Below, piece after piece: positions 18,662-28,100 of a DNA stretch of 64,000 nt. Origin of the DNA: CAWGMT01 sp963823675 (GTDB taxonomy: Bacteria; Planctomycetota; Planctomycetia; Isosphaerales; Isosphaeraceae); the NCBI GenBank assembly GCA_963823675.1, contig CAWGMT010000007.1, positions 186,001 to 250,000 on the forward strand, in the 5' to 3' direction. The first letter of the stretch is position 1, and each line of letters begins with the position of its first letter. A program made the position numbers and the translations under genes. The notes beneath the pieces are model-generated. The model was given only the letters and a program-made list of their open reading frames with translations, searched no databases and had not been told where the DNA came from.

Positions 18662-20479
18662 TTGTGGAGTTGCTGCGCAGGGCGGACATTCGCCGTGGCG
18701 ACGGCCTTGGTGGTCATCGGACTTACCGGCGTTATCCGCGCTCAAACGAGCATCGAGACTCTCGAGCGCCCCGGCGGACAACACATCGAGGGGCGGCTGG
18801 AAGGCGACAGCCGCTCGGGTTTTCGATTCCGGCCGCGGGAGGCGGAAACACCCCTCGCAATCGAGGCGGGCTCGGTAATCCAGGCCAATGGTTCCAGCGC
18901 GGACTCGCTGGCCGGATTGCCCCCGTTCCGCGTCTTGGTCGGGGAATCGCTGCGCCTCTCGGGGCTGATTCGATCGATCAGCGAATCGAGCGTCCGGCTC
19001 AAGCTGAGCTGGCAGGGCGAGGAGGTCGCGCTGCCTCGTCCCGGCGTGCAGTCGGTGATCCAGCGTCCGGGCGAGGCGCGGATTCTGGCCGATGGGTTCG
19101 ATCGGCTCGACGCTTCGCGGTGGTCGATCGAGGGGAAAGCCTCGATCGTCGCCGATCCGCATCTGAGCGACAAGAGCAGCCTGAGACTTGGGGCCGAGGG
19201 AGCGTCGGTCATCCATCGCCTGGCGGAACCGCTTCCGGCCGGGCGGATGGACCTGGCGTTTTTCGATGACGGCTCGGTCGTTCCGGGCCGCCAGTGGTTT
19301 GCCGAGCTCACTTTCCAGGGCCCCTCCGGTCCGCTGGTCTTCAAGATTGATCTGGGCTGGACGGAGGAGAGCCTCGCTGTCGAATGCCCGCGTGGTCCAT
19401 CCCTTCCCGTTCAGCGGCTAGCACGCACGCGCGGCTGGCACCGTCTGGCCGTTCGCTTCGGGCCAGGTCAGATCGAAATCTCCGTCGACGGCAAGGAATT
19501 GGCTCACGGCAAGAGCCTGGATGGCCTGCTCGCCTCGATTCGTCTGGCAAGCTTGTCCACATCATCGCAGGTCAAGCCCAGAGATTTGGCCGGCTACGTT
19601 GACGATCTCCAGATCATCCGGTTTGCCGAGCCTGCGGCCACCTTCGAGATCGACATCACTCAAGACGAAGCAAGGCTGGTCGTGGGCGACCAGCTCTTTG
19701 GAGAAGTCAAGAAGGCCGATGGCGACCGGGTGCTGATGGCTGTCGAAGGCAACCCGGTCACTCTGTCCTGGAGCGAGGTTGCCGGGCTCTTCTTTCGGCG
19801 GCTGCCCGCCCAGGGGGCGACGGTCGACGGCCTCCTGGCGCGCGTCGAGTGGCGATCCGCTGCCGGCGATGATCCGGTCGATCTCGATTTCGCCGAGGGC
19901 GCCATCGTCGCGGCTACCGGCGAGGTTATCACCATGGCGACGCCTTATGCCGGCGTGCTGCGGATTCCGCGTCCGCGAATCCGCAAGATCGCAATCTTCG
20001 GCGAGGGGCGGCGGGTGGTCATCGATCCGGCAGCCCACCATCTCGGAGACGAACCGAGTCGAGCCCCACCCCTGCTCGATCCTCCTCTTCAGGAAGGGGG
20101 GCTGCTCGAACGAAGCGTCGACCTGGCTGACGTTCCGGACTCTCAAGCTCTGTTGGTCATGGATGTCGTCCAGGTCGTCGGCGAAGACAATGATTCGAAC
20201 TATTCTCAGTTCGTGCGTAAAGGTGAGCTCATCACGTGGGTGACGGTGAACGGCCAGAGAATCGACTACATCAACCGTTACATCAAAACGCGCGACGACG
20301 CACCTGAACGGGTGGCGATACCGATTCCCGCGGGATTGTTGCGAGCGGGCAAGAACACGTTGCGGCTGGTGCTGACCGGAATGGCCAGCAAGGCCGAGCA
20401 ACTGGACGATTTCGGCGTGCTCGGGATCGCGCTCGAGTTTCGCCGCAAGGCGAACGCTGCATCCCAACCAGCGCGATAG
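18662..20479 (+). CDS. Large secreted protein, possible LamG-like fold
   Basis: Protein of about 605 residues; function unknown. The start is uncertain. TTG at 18662 is proposed because it directly precedes a good signal peptide (RTFAVATALVVIGLTGVIRAQ); an ATG at 18636 is in another frame, and the frame is open far upstream, antisense to the sigma gene. The central part contains a concanavalin/LamG-like pattern (GFDRLDASRWSIEGKASI; WFAELTFQGPSGPLVFKID; GWHRLAVRFGPGQIEISVDG). Later parts are beta-rich (VVGDQLFGEVKKADGDRVLM). No catalytic residues identified. A role in carbohydrate or surface binding is conceivable. Confidence 0.68.
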   Translation: MWSCCAGRTFAVATALVVIGLTGVIRAQTSIETLERPGGQHIEGRLEGDSRSGFRFRPREAETPLAIEAGSVIQANGSSADSLAGLPPFRVLVGESLRLSGLIRSISESSVRLKLSWQGEEVALPRPGVQSVIQRPGEARILADGFDRLDASRWSIEGKASIVADPHLSDKSSLRLGAEGASVIHRLAEPLPAGRMDLAFFDDGSVVPGRQWFAELTFQGPSGPLVFKIDLGWTEESLAVECPRGPSLPVQRLARTRGWHRLAVRFGPGQIEISVDGKELAHGKSLDGLLASIRLASLSTSSQVKPRDLAGYVDDLQIIRFAEPAATFEIDITQDEARLVVGDQLFGEVKKADGDRVLMAVEGNPVTLSWSEVAGLFFRRLPAQGATVDGLLARVEWRSAAGDDPVDLDFAEGAIVAATGEVITMATPYAGVLRIPRPRIRKIAIFGEGRRVVIDPAAHHLGDEPSRAPPLLDPPLQEGGLLERSVDLADVPDSQALLVMDVVQVVGEDNDSNYSQFVRKGELITWVTVNGQRIDYINRYIKTRDDAPERVAIPIPAGLLRAGKNTLRLVLTGMASKAEQLDDFGVLGIALEFRRKANAASQPAR

Positions 20480-20512
20480 CCGAGTCCTCCGGAAGGTGGG
20501 GGTGGGCGACCC

Positions 20513-21419
20513 GTGAAGACGTTGACGCGGAGCATGGTTCGTCACGCGCACTCGATCGCCCGCGAGGTCGGTGCCAAGGTAATCCTGCTGAATGCCGACG
20601 TGATCGACGAAGATTCGCGACCTGTCGGCACTCATCGACGACGTGGGCTTCCGGATCATCCTGGTGTCGCGGCGCCCGGGCTTCGCGCGCCCGGTGAACT
20701 GGACGGAACTGTGCGCGGTGGTGCCGATGCCCGGATATCGCGATGACCCGCGACCGGGCAGATCAAGGTCGCGATCCTGATCGCGGCGGCCGAGCAGCTC
20801 GATCCATGCCGGCGACCGAATCCTCTGCCTGACCGGCATCGACCTCTCGGGGACGATCGACACGATCATGGTACTGGACATGGGCACCGAGATCGAATTG
20901 TTCTCGCGGTCGACGGCCGACCCATTGCCCGACGGACGTTACGCCCACGGTGTTCGAGCGCGTCTTGACCTTGGCCGAGCGAGCTGGGAGTCGAGGGCCG
21001 CGAGGGGCGGCCGGTCGGCACGTTGTTCGTGGTTGGCGACAGCGAGGGGGTGCTGGCGCAGAGCCAGCAGCTCGTGATCAACCCCTTTCACGGCTATCCC
21101 GAATGCGAGCGCAACATCCTCGACCCGCGGCTGGAGGAGACGATCAAGGAGTTTTCGGCCATCGACGGGGCGTTCATCGTTCGGGGTGACGGGGTCGTCC
21201 TGGCGGCGGGCCGCTACCTGGCTCCCCGGAGCAAGCTCGACGAGCGATTGCCCCAGGGCCTGGGCACGCGTCACGAGGCGGCCGCCAGTATTACCGCGAT
21301 GACCGCAGGCGATCGCCGTCTGTGTGTCACAATCGACCGGGACGGTCTCGATCTTCAAGGAAGGCCGCCTGATCACCGACATCCAGAAGCCCTGGGGCCG
21401 AACCACCGAGTCGTTCTGA
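20513..21419 (+). pseudogene. DacZ-like diadenylate cyclase, broken by several frameshifts
   Basis: Start GTG 20513 (KTLTRSMVRHAHSIAREVGA). Reading across frames gives an N-terminal pyruvate-kinase-C-like domain (LSALIDDVGFRIILVSRR; DQIKVAILIAAAEQL; ILCLTGIDLSGTIDTIMVLD) and a C-terminal DisA_N/DAC domain: TLFVVGDSE-like start in VVGDSEGVLAQSQQLVINPF, the DGA motif in IDGAFIVRGDGVVL, and LPQGLGTRHEAAASITAM, then SIFKEGRLITDIQKP before the stop at 21417-21419. This order is that of archaeal DacZ-type c-di-AMP synthases. At least five frame changes occur in 900 bp, although both neighbours are intact. Either the gene is decaying or this stretch is badly sequenced. Confidence 0.72.
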
Positions 21420-21427
21420 GGAGGGCC

Positions 21428-23056
21428 TTACTGCCCCTTGTTGAGCTGGTCGTAGTAGGCGCGAACGTGCTTCTCGAGGTTGCGGGGAATCTTCTGATTC
21501 GAAAGCGCGTCGGCGGCGGCGCCTGTGCCCGCGTCGATCTCGCCCTGAATGTCGATGACGCTCTGACCCTTGACAGTCTTGCCCGGCGTCGTGAAGCCCT
21601 GGAGGACAGCCTTGCCCTTCTTGAGCTGTTGCTGGACTTTGGATGTGTAGAGCGCGGTTTCATCAGGCGCCTCGGGACGATCGCCCTGGCCGCGGCCGCG
21701 GCCCATTCCGTTGGCGTTTCCGCGCCGCATGCCGAAGTTCATGCCCAGGCGATTCAAATCATCACCGAGCTGGTTCATGCCATCGCCCGACATCCCATTC
21801 TTCGCGTCCTGCACGTCGGCCATCGCGCTATCGAGCGACTGCATCTCCTCGAGTTGCTTGGCCATCTCGGCGAGCTGCTGCTGGGTCATTCCCATCGCCT
21901 GGGCTGCCTTTTGGGCGTCGCCCTTCTGGAGTGCTTCCTGGGCCTTGCCCAGTTTACTGGCGAGCTGTTTGAGCTGCTCCAGGCCCTTGGATTGTTCCTG
22001 CAGTTTTTGCATCTCGCGCTCATATTGCTGCTGCGTGATACCACCGTTCTTGCGAGCCTCCTCGAGCTGCTTTTTCCGCTGCTCGAGGTTGGCCAGCTCG
22101 TGAAGCTTCTTGGCCATTTCGCCGAGCTGCTCCTTGAGAGCCTTTTTCTCGGCCTCGCTCATCTTGCCGGATAGCAGCTTCTCCTGAAGCTTCTTGAGCT
22201 GTTCGGAGGCTTTCTCGAAATCGCCGCGGGCGAGGTCCTTGGCGAACTGGTCGGCCGGTCCTTGAGCTCCCAGCTCCTTGAGCTGCTTGAGCTGGCGGTT
22301 GACCTGTTCGGGAGAGCCGAGTTGCTTCTGACGATCCTTCAGTGCGTCGGTCAGGGCGTTGAGCTCGACCATCAGCTTGTCCTTGGCGGCGGGCGGGGCT
22401 TTTGCCAGCTCGTCCGTCTTCTTGGCGAGCGCCGCCAGCAGCTTGTCGGCCTCGGGGAACTTCTGCTTGTCCATCGTCTGACGCTGGCTCGCGATCTTCT
22501 TGCTCAGGGCCTCGGTGTGCTTGGCGAACGCCTTGGTGTCGAGGACTTCCTTGGTCTTGGCCAAGGCCGAGCTGGGAACCCACGCGGGTGCAAACAAGAG
22601 CAGGACCGCCGCGGTGGCCGGAATGAGCACAACCCACGCTCGCCGCGGGATCCGCAGACCAAATTCAGCCGCCACGTCCAGACCGGCAAGCTTGCGGGAT
22701 GCATCCGCGATCACGGCGCGCCCGGCCGGCGTCTCGCGCAGATCGTCGGGCAAAGTCCACGCCGAGCTCACCCGTTCGTTGAGATGAAATGCCCGATCGA
22801 TCGCGACGGCCGCATCGAGCCGGCTCGCGCCGGTCACGATCGCCAGACCGGCCGCAAAAACCACGGCCAGGCCACCGGCCGCGGCAAAGGGTAACCATTC
22901 GGGGCCGGGCAACGCGCGATTCCAGACCTTTTCGCCCGCGATGATTCCGGCCACAAGGGCCAGGGCGATTGCCAGCGACCACACGAGCGTCGACAGAAAC
23001 CGCTGATACCGTAACTGCCGAAAGACCCGAGCCACCGGCTTTTTGAGCTCGCGCAT
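21428..23056 (-). CDS. Membrane protein with long coiled-coil region
   Basis: 542 residues, intact. Two hydrophobic segments lie near residues 22-42 and 55-78 (FLSTLVWSLAIALALVAGII; FAAAGGLAVVFAAGLAIVTG) and a third near 138-160 (AWVVLIPATAAVLLLFAPAW). Residues 165-430 are almost entirely Lys/Gln/Glu/Leu heptads (QLKKLQEKLLSGKMSEAEKK), a coiled coil probably outside the membrane. A Met/Gly/Asn-rich stretch follows (MGRGRGQG) and a C-terminal piece ending YYDQLNKGQ. AAGGGG lies about 8 nt before the ATG. Similar planctomycete proteins are often found with MoxR/DUF58/BatA genes; here that cluster is 40 kb away. Function unknown. Confidence 0.78.
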   Translation of the reverse strand: MRELKKPVARVFRQLRYQRFLSTLVWSLAIALALVAGIIAGEKVWNRALPGPEWLPFAAAGGLAVVFAAGLAIVTGASRLDAAVAIDRAFHLNERVSSAWTLPDDLRETPAGRAVIADASRKLAGLDVAAEFGLRIPRRAWVVLIPATAAVLLLFAPAWVPSSALAKTKEVLDTKAFAKHTEALSKKIASQRQTMDKQKFPEADKLLAALAKKTDELAKAPPAAKDKLMVELNALTDALKDRQKQLGSPEQVNRQLKQLKELGAQGPADQFAKDLARGDFEKASEQLKKLQEKLLSGKMSEAEKKALKEQLGEMAKKLHELANLEQRKKQLEEARKNGGITQQQYEREMQKLQEQSKGLEQLKQLASKLGKAQEALQKGDAQKAAQAMGMTQQQLAEMAKQLEEMQSLDSAMADVQDAKNGMSGDGMNQLGDDLNRLGMNFGMRRGNANGMGRGRGQGDRPEAPDETALYTSKVQQQLKKGKAVLQGFTTPGKTVKGQSVIDIQGEIDAGTGAAADALSNQKIPRNLEKHVRAYYDQLNKGQ

Positions 23057-23566
23057 CGCAATCCCCTTTTTGGACGTCCCTGATGACCAGAACCGGACTT
23101 CACGATCAAGAACCCCGGAATCCCGATGTCGGCCATTCCCGACATCTTACGAACGTCGTATGGTTAGTCTATCCGGCTGCGGATTCGGTCGCAAGTGCCG
23201 ACGCCGAAAGATTTCGGGCGGCCTGGATGTTTAAGCGCGAACCCGAATGAGTCAACGGCCCCGAGGTCCGAACCATCCCTCTCGTGGAGTCGTGCATCGG
23301 AGGCCGCCACGCTCGACGCATGCTGTGCATAGTGTGCACGCTCTGGCGCGTGCGAGGTATGCACAGTATGCAGTTGGACGCCGCAAGAACCGGCCCAACT
23401 CACCAATCCTGCCCGATCGAAACAGCCGCTCTTGCCGCGGTTGTCGTTGCAACCCTCGCGTATGCGACCTCTGGGATGATCGACAGAATTTCGTTCGATT
23501 TCCGCTGTCTCCCCCGGGCGGTGCCCAGGGCTGATATGGGGCTGCCGCGTCGGGTGGGTAAATAGA
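23057..23566. other. Gene-free region
   Basis: 510 bp upstream of the coiled-coil membrane protein gene, holding its promoter and the palindrome at 23318-23371. No coding frame is convincing. Confidence 0.45.
23318..23371. repeat. Long imperfect palindrome, copy 2
   Basis: GCATGCTGTGCATAGTGTGC on the left pairs with GCGAGGTATGCACAGTATGC on the right, with a GC-rich centre. It shares CATAGTGxGCACGCT with the palindrome at 13951-14022. Confidence 0.6.
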
Positions 23567-23579
23567 CTAGAAATTTACT

Positions 23580-23608
23580 TTGCAAAGTGACGTCCACGTT
23601 TGTATGTT
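23580..23608 (+). promoter_or_regulatory. Possible sigma-70-like promoter in leader A
   Basis: TTGCAA (23580-23585), 17-nt spacer, TATGTT (23603-23608). The -35 lies inside the palindrome ACTTTGCAAAGT. Both hexamers and the 17-nt spacing are kept in leader C despite spacer differences. Confidence 0.4.
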
Positions 23609-23654
23609 ACGGGTTGCTTTAGACGCCCCGCGATCCGGATGGTGGGGTCACGCG

Positions 23655-23789
23655 ATGGAAAAGCACGCCATTTCACGTTTTCGAGTTCATTCTCGACGTT
23701 TGATCCTCGGTGCCGTCGTCACGGCGGCAAATTCAATAATCAGCGGCGTAATGCCGCGCGGGCGGAATGCACACCTTGCTCCGCTCTGA
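23655..23789 (+). CDS. 44-residue membrane peptide of leader A
   Basis: Short ORF inside the leader repeat. It begins MEKHAISRFR and has one hydrophobic segment (RLILGAVVTAANSIISGVM) before a basic end (PRGRNAHLAPL). The same ORF of 44 codons is kept in leader C, and its last 26 codons in leader B, with mostly conservative changes. A weak GGTGGGG precedes the ATG. The Arg-rich start followed by a hydrophobic segment could be a signal peptide or a single-pass membrane peptide. The repeat itself is conserved at DNA level, so protein-level selection is not proven. Confidence 0.4.
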   Translation: MEKHAISRFRVHSRRLILGAVVTAANSIISGVMPRGRNAHLAPL

Positions 23790-24067
23790 TTAAAGTCGTG
23801 GGTGCTTCACAGGGCTCTCTCGATCAAACGGACGATGGCCATCGTGGACCGCGGGACCGGTCCGCCGGCGCCCCGGGCTGGTGGTTTCGCCGTCGTTTCC
23901 CAGCACTGGCCCATTCGAGCGGCCCCGATTGGTTGGCGCGGCCACTCGGGCTGAAGTGCGTCAGCCGCCGCGCGCACCGGCGCTACGCGAACAAAGCTCG
24001 TCAGTGTCGTCGGGATCCTTTCTCCATTCCGACTTGCCGCCGTGCACGGCATCGGACGGGTAATTTT

Positions 24068-24673
24068 ATGGACGATCTTTACCAATTGAATCTCATCAAG
24101 GGTTTTCTCGCCGCGCCGCGCGAGCTTGCAACTCGCGAACAAGTACTGGCCTGGGAGGGTTTTTTCCATGCCTGCGATCCCATTATCCTCCGCATCGTGC
24201 GCGACTGCGACCCGCACTGGGACAAAGTTGACGACCTCCACCAGGACGTGTGGACGATCCTCGTCCGCCGCCTACCAAAACTGCGGCTCGATCCCGCGCA
24301 CGGCACGCTGTATCAGTGGGTCGCGGGTGTCGCGCGCCGACTCGCCGGCTGCCACGCGCGCCGACGCTCGCGACATCGGGACGAGGAGCTGACATTGGAG
24401 CTTGCCGCCGCAGTCTTGGATCCGGACGCCGGTCCCGCCGCGGAGAGCGAGCGGCAGCAGCGACTGGAGCAGGTACGAGAGATCGTTGCGCGACTGGCGG
24501 CGAGGCTGCCGGCGCTAAAACGGCGAGTCGTCATCATGCGTTGGATTGATGGCCGCGCCGCGCCGGAAATCGCACGAGAGCTGAGGGTCACCGGGGCTCG
24601 TGTGCGGGCGATCCTCCGTAGAGCCGGCCTCAAACTTCGGGTCTTGCTTCGGGGACATGGCCTTGAGCCCTGA
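24068..24673 (+). CDS. ECF-type sigma factor upstream of RHS gene 1
   Basis: 201 residues. Region 2: FFHACDPIILRIVRDCDPHW and KVDDLHQDVWTILVRRLPKL. Region 4: LPALKRRVVIMRWIDGRAAP, then EIARELRVTGARVRAILRRA, a clear helix-turn-helix. The start at ATG 24068 follows TAATTTT with no strong ribosome-binding site; the frame is open to 23600, through the leader repeat. No membrane helix and no neighbouring anti-sigma gene. It lies 470 bp before RHS gene 1 on the same strand, as the different ECF gene at 34818 lies before RHS gene 2, so control of the RHS gene is a fair inference. Confidence 0.82.
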   Translation: MDDLYQLNLIKGFLAAPRELATREQVLAWEGFFHACDPIILRIVRDCDPHWDKVDDLHQDVWTILVRRLPKLRLDPAHGTLYQWVAGVARRLAGCHARRRSRHRDEELTLELAAAVLDPDAGPAAESERQQRLEQVREIVARLAARLPALKRRVVIMRWIDGRAAPEIARELRVTGARVRAILRRAGLKLRVLLRGHGLEP

Positions 24674-25143
24674 TGAGGAATTTTGGAAAAAGGCGAAAAA
24701 AGCGCGATCGTTTTCGCCGTCTCGAGACAATAGATATATAGAGAGATCGAAGACCTGTCGTGCGTGGATCGGTTGATTCCGAGCAAGCATTGAAGATCGC
24801 CGAGGAGCCGCTCGAGCGCAATGTCTTGCTGTTCGATCGGGCATTTTTCAGGCCGATTTGCTGAGCGGCCGCACTGCGCTTGTCCAGGCGGTCGGATGCC
24901 GAAAACGCCTGCCTGCGCGCCACGCACATGAATCGCTGAAATAACGATCCGCACAGGCGATATGCCACTGTTGCTGTGGGTCCGTTCCGTTTTCGGGATC
25001 GTTGCCTGCTCAGCTCGGCCAGTCGTCTCGCTGGCGTTGCTCCAGGCGTTCGGCCCGCGCGCTATTATGGCGCGAGGCCGTGTCCAAGCAACGAAGGATC
25101 GGGGTCGGGGCACACCATTCATCACCAAGGGAAGGGTCGCATC
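24674..25143. other. Upstream region of RHS gene 1
   Basis: 470 bp without a credible gene. AT-rich TAGATATATAGAGAG (about 24730-24745) stands out in a GC-rich setting and could be part of a promoter. GGAAGGG at the 3' end is the ribosome-binding site for 25144. Confidence 0.4.
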
Positions 25144-28100
25144 ATGTCGCACCGCATCAGCTTCACCGAAAAGCGCCGTGCCCGCCTGCGTAGGGCCGTG
25201 GACCGGATTGAAAGGCTCGAGCCGCGCACCACGATCACTGAACCGATTTCCGTGACGGCGCTCAGCGTTGGCGCCTTGCGCGGCCCAGCCCAGCTCGGGC
25301 TGGTGCAGGTCCATGGCGGCAGCGACGCCGTCGATCGGCTCGCGGCCGCCAGCCGGGCGGCGCAGGAGCGCGGCGTGAAAACCGCGGCGGCGCAAAATCC
25401 GGCTCCTGCTCAAACGAGCGCATACCTTCCGATCGCGGTCGGCCTCCAGACCAACCAGGGCCCGGCAGGATGGTCAAAGGGCTCACCTCGACCCGCGCCG
25501 GCTCCCGCGCCGGGCAGCGAAGCTGTGAGCCAGACGGGCGATTGGCTCAACCTGTCGAATTCACCCAGCGACTCGACCGAATCCGGCATCGCGGACCCGT
25601 GGCAGCCCGCGAAGCCCTCCGGCGGCGGCGCGGCGATGGCCCCCAGAGGCGGCTCGGGCGCGCGTTCGACCGGGCACGGCGCGATTCAGCCGCTGAAAGT
25701 TCCGGCACCGGCGCAAAGTGCCGGCACGGCAAGTCCGGCCGCATCGGGCGCGCTGCTGTCGGCGCTGGGGCTCGGCGCCGCTGGCGCATCCTCGGCCGCC
25801 GGCGCACCGGGCGGCGCGGCACCGACCGTCACCCGTAACGCTCCTGCCGTTGCTCTCAATGGCGGCGCAGCCTCCGCGAAGAGCGGCGCGGTCTCTCCAG
25901 GAACGGGGGCGACATCGCCGGGCGGAGGTGTAAGCGCACCCGCCGGCTCCTTCACGCCCCTGGTCAGCCCAGCTTTTGAACTGGCGACACTCGATTACAA
26001 CGACGGTTCGGTGATGGTGCCTGGCTTCGACCAACTCGCGACGCCCGGCGGCAGCGTCAACCTTCGCGCCCAGGTCCGCGATTCGGCGACCGGTACCTAC
26101 ACTTACAGTTGGGATACCAGCGGCCTGACCGACGCGAATACGATCAGTGGCGCGAGCAGCTACAACCTCACCTTCGACTGGAACACGAGCATCGCCACGG
26201 CCAACGCCGAATCCGTAACCCTGACCGTGACCGATCCCAACAGCAGCCAGGTGAGCCAGACCTATACGTTCTGGGTGCCCGCCGGGACGGGATCGGCCAC
26301 CGGAGGCACGACCTGGAACAACCAGACGCTGGACCCGGGCTTGATCCAGGCGTCCGCACCGACGTTCGCCAGTGACAACGTTTCGGTCGTCGCGCCGACC
26401 GGCGCGCTCGAGACGTCGATCAACTTGCCCTCGTACAGCCCCAACATCCCGGGCATTTCACTGGTTTATAACTCGTTGGCGGCCAATGCGCTCCCGATCG
26501 TTGTCGCCGAGCACCAGCTCGACCCCACCCAAGCGGCCCCATCCGAGGTTTCGGCGCAGTTGACGTTCGACGGATCGGCCGGATCGACCTATTACTACGA
26601 TACGAGCGCCCTCCAGCCCGGCGACATCATGCAGATCGGCCTCCAGGCGAACGCCACATCGCTGAGCACCGGCCGGTATTCCTACACCGAGACCATCATC
26701 GACTACCGCGGCGGTACACCCACGACCTTCACCTACAGCGGCACGGCCACGGTCGAGAATGCCGCCCAGGACCCGACTTTCGCGGCCTTGGGCGCCGGCT
26801 GGACGATTTCGGGGCTGGAAAAGATCATCTCGGCCAGCGGCGGAGTGGTGGTCGATGATGGCGGCGGGGTGGTCGAGTGGTTCTCGGGCAGCTTCGGCAG
26901 CGGCGGCGGGACATTCACCAGCCCGGCCGGCGATTTCTCGACCCTCACCCAAAATAGCGGCGGCGGCTACACCCAGACCTTCACCGACGGAACCCAGTTA
27001 AACTTCAACTCGAGCGGCTTCGAGACCACCAGCGTCGATCGCAACGGCCTGACCACGACGTTTACCTACAGCGGGAACCTGCTCAGCTCGATCACCGACC
27101 CCTTCAGCCAGACCGTCACGTTCACATATAACGGTAGCAACCAACTCCAGTCGATCAAGGACCCGGCCAGCCGCCTGGCGACGTTCACGGTCTCGGGAGG
27201 CGACCTCACCGCCGTCGAGTATCCCGACGGCTCGACCTGGGATTATGGCTACAACGGGTCGAACGAACTGACCAGCGTGACCGAGCCCTCGTCAGCCGGC
27301 GAGCCGACCAAAATCACAACAATAACGTATGACAATGCTGAGCGCGTCGGCACAATCACGCGGGCCGATAGCACCACCGAGACCTATAGCGCCGCCCAGG
27401 AACAGGGCTGGACCAACAGTGGGACCTCGGGCAGCCCGGCGGCGTCGACGCTGCTTGCCGAGGTCGGCTCGACTTACACCGATCCCTTGAGCGACGTCAC
27501 CACGCTGCGCCCCGACTGGCGCGGCATGGGCCTGACCGACCAATCCGTCGACGCCCTTTCCAACGTTTCGACCTACGATCGCGATTCTAATGGTCTGGCC
27601 ACGATCGCCGTCGACCCCATGAACCGGATAACCCAGTATGCCTACGATACGCACGGCAACGTCACGCAGATCACCTACCCCGACCTGAGCACGGTGACCT
27701 ACGGCACCTACAACAGCTTCGCCGAGCCGTCGTCGATGACCGATCAGCTCTCTCGGACCACCACGTACACATACGATTCCGACGGCAACCTGACGGTCCT
27801 CGAGGACCCGATGGATTACGTGACCACTTACACCTATTCGAATACCCAGCCCGGAATGCTCACCGCCCAGACGGCGCCTGCCCTGGTGGGCCATTCGAGC
27901 TACACGCTCTTTAGCTACCAGTACGATTCGTACGACCGGCTCACGACCACCACCAACGCTGATAGCGACGTCACGGTCAACGCCTACAGCAGCGCCGGGC
28001 AGTCAACCTCCGTCACGGACGCGAACTCGAATAAGACCACATATTCTTATGATGCTATGAATCGTGAGACCGGTATGACGACCGCCGCAGGCAGCGCGAT

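Larger units (their letters stand above)
23567..23919 (+). repeat. Leader repeat, copy A
   Basis: About 350 bp starting at CTAGAAATTT that match, nearly base for base, the leader at 43228-43579 and, over their last 210 bp, that at 33086-33295. In copies B and C the repeat ends exactly at the start codon of a GT4 gene. In copy A it ends at the same point, but an unrelated ECF sigma gene follows instead. It carries a possible promoter and a conserved short ORF. Confidence 0.85.

Noticed and set aside
24976..25143. Longer start for RHS gene 1
   Set aside because: The added residues are Arg/Ser-rich, while a ribosome-binding site fits the ATG at 25144.
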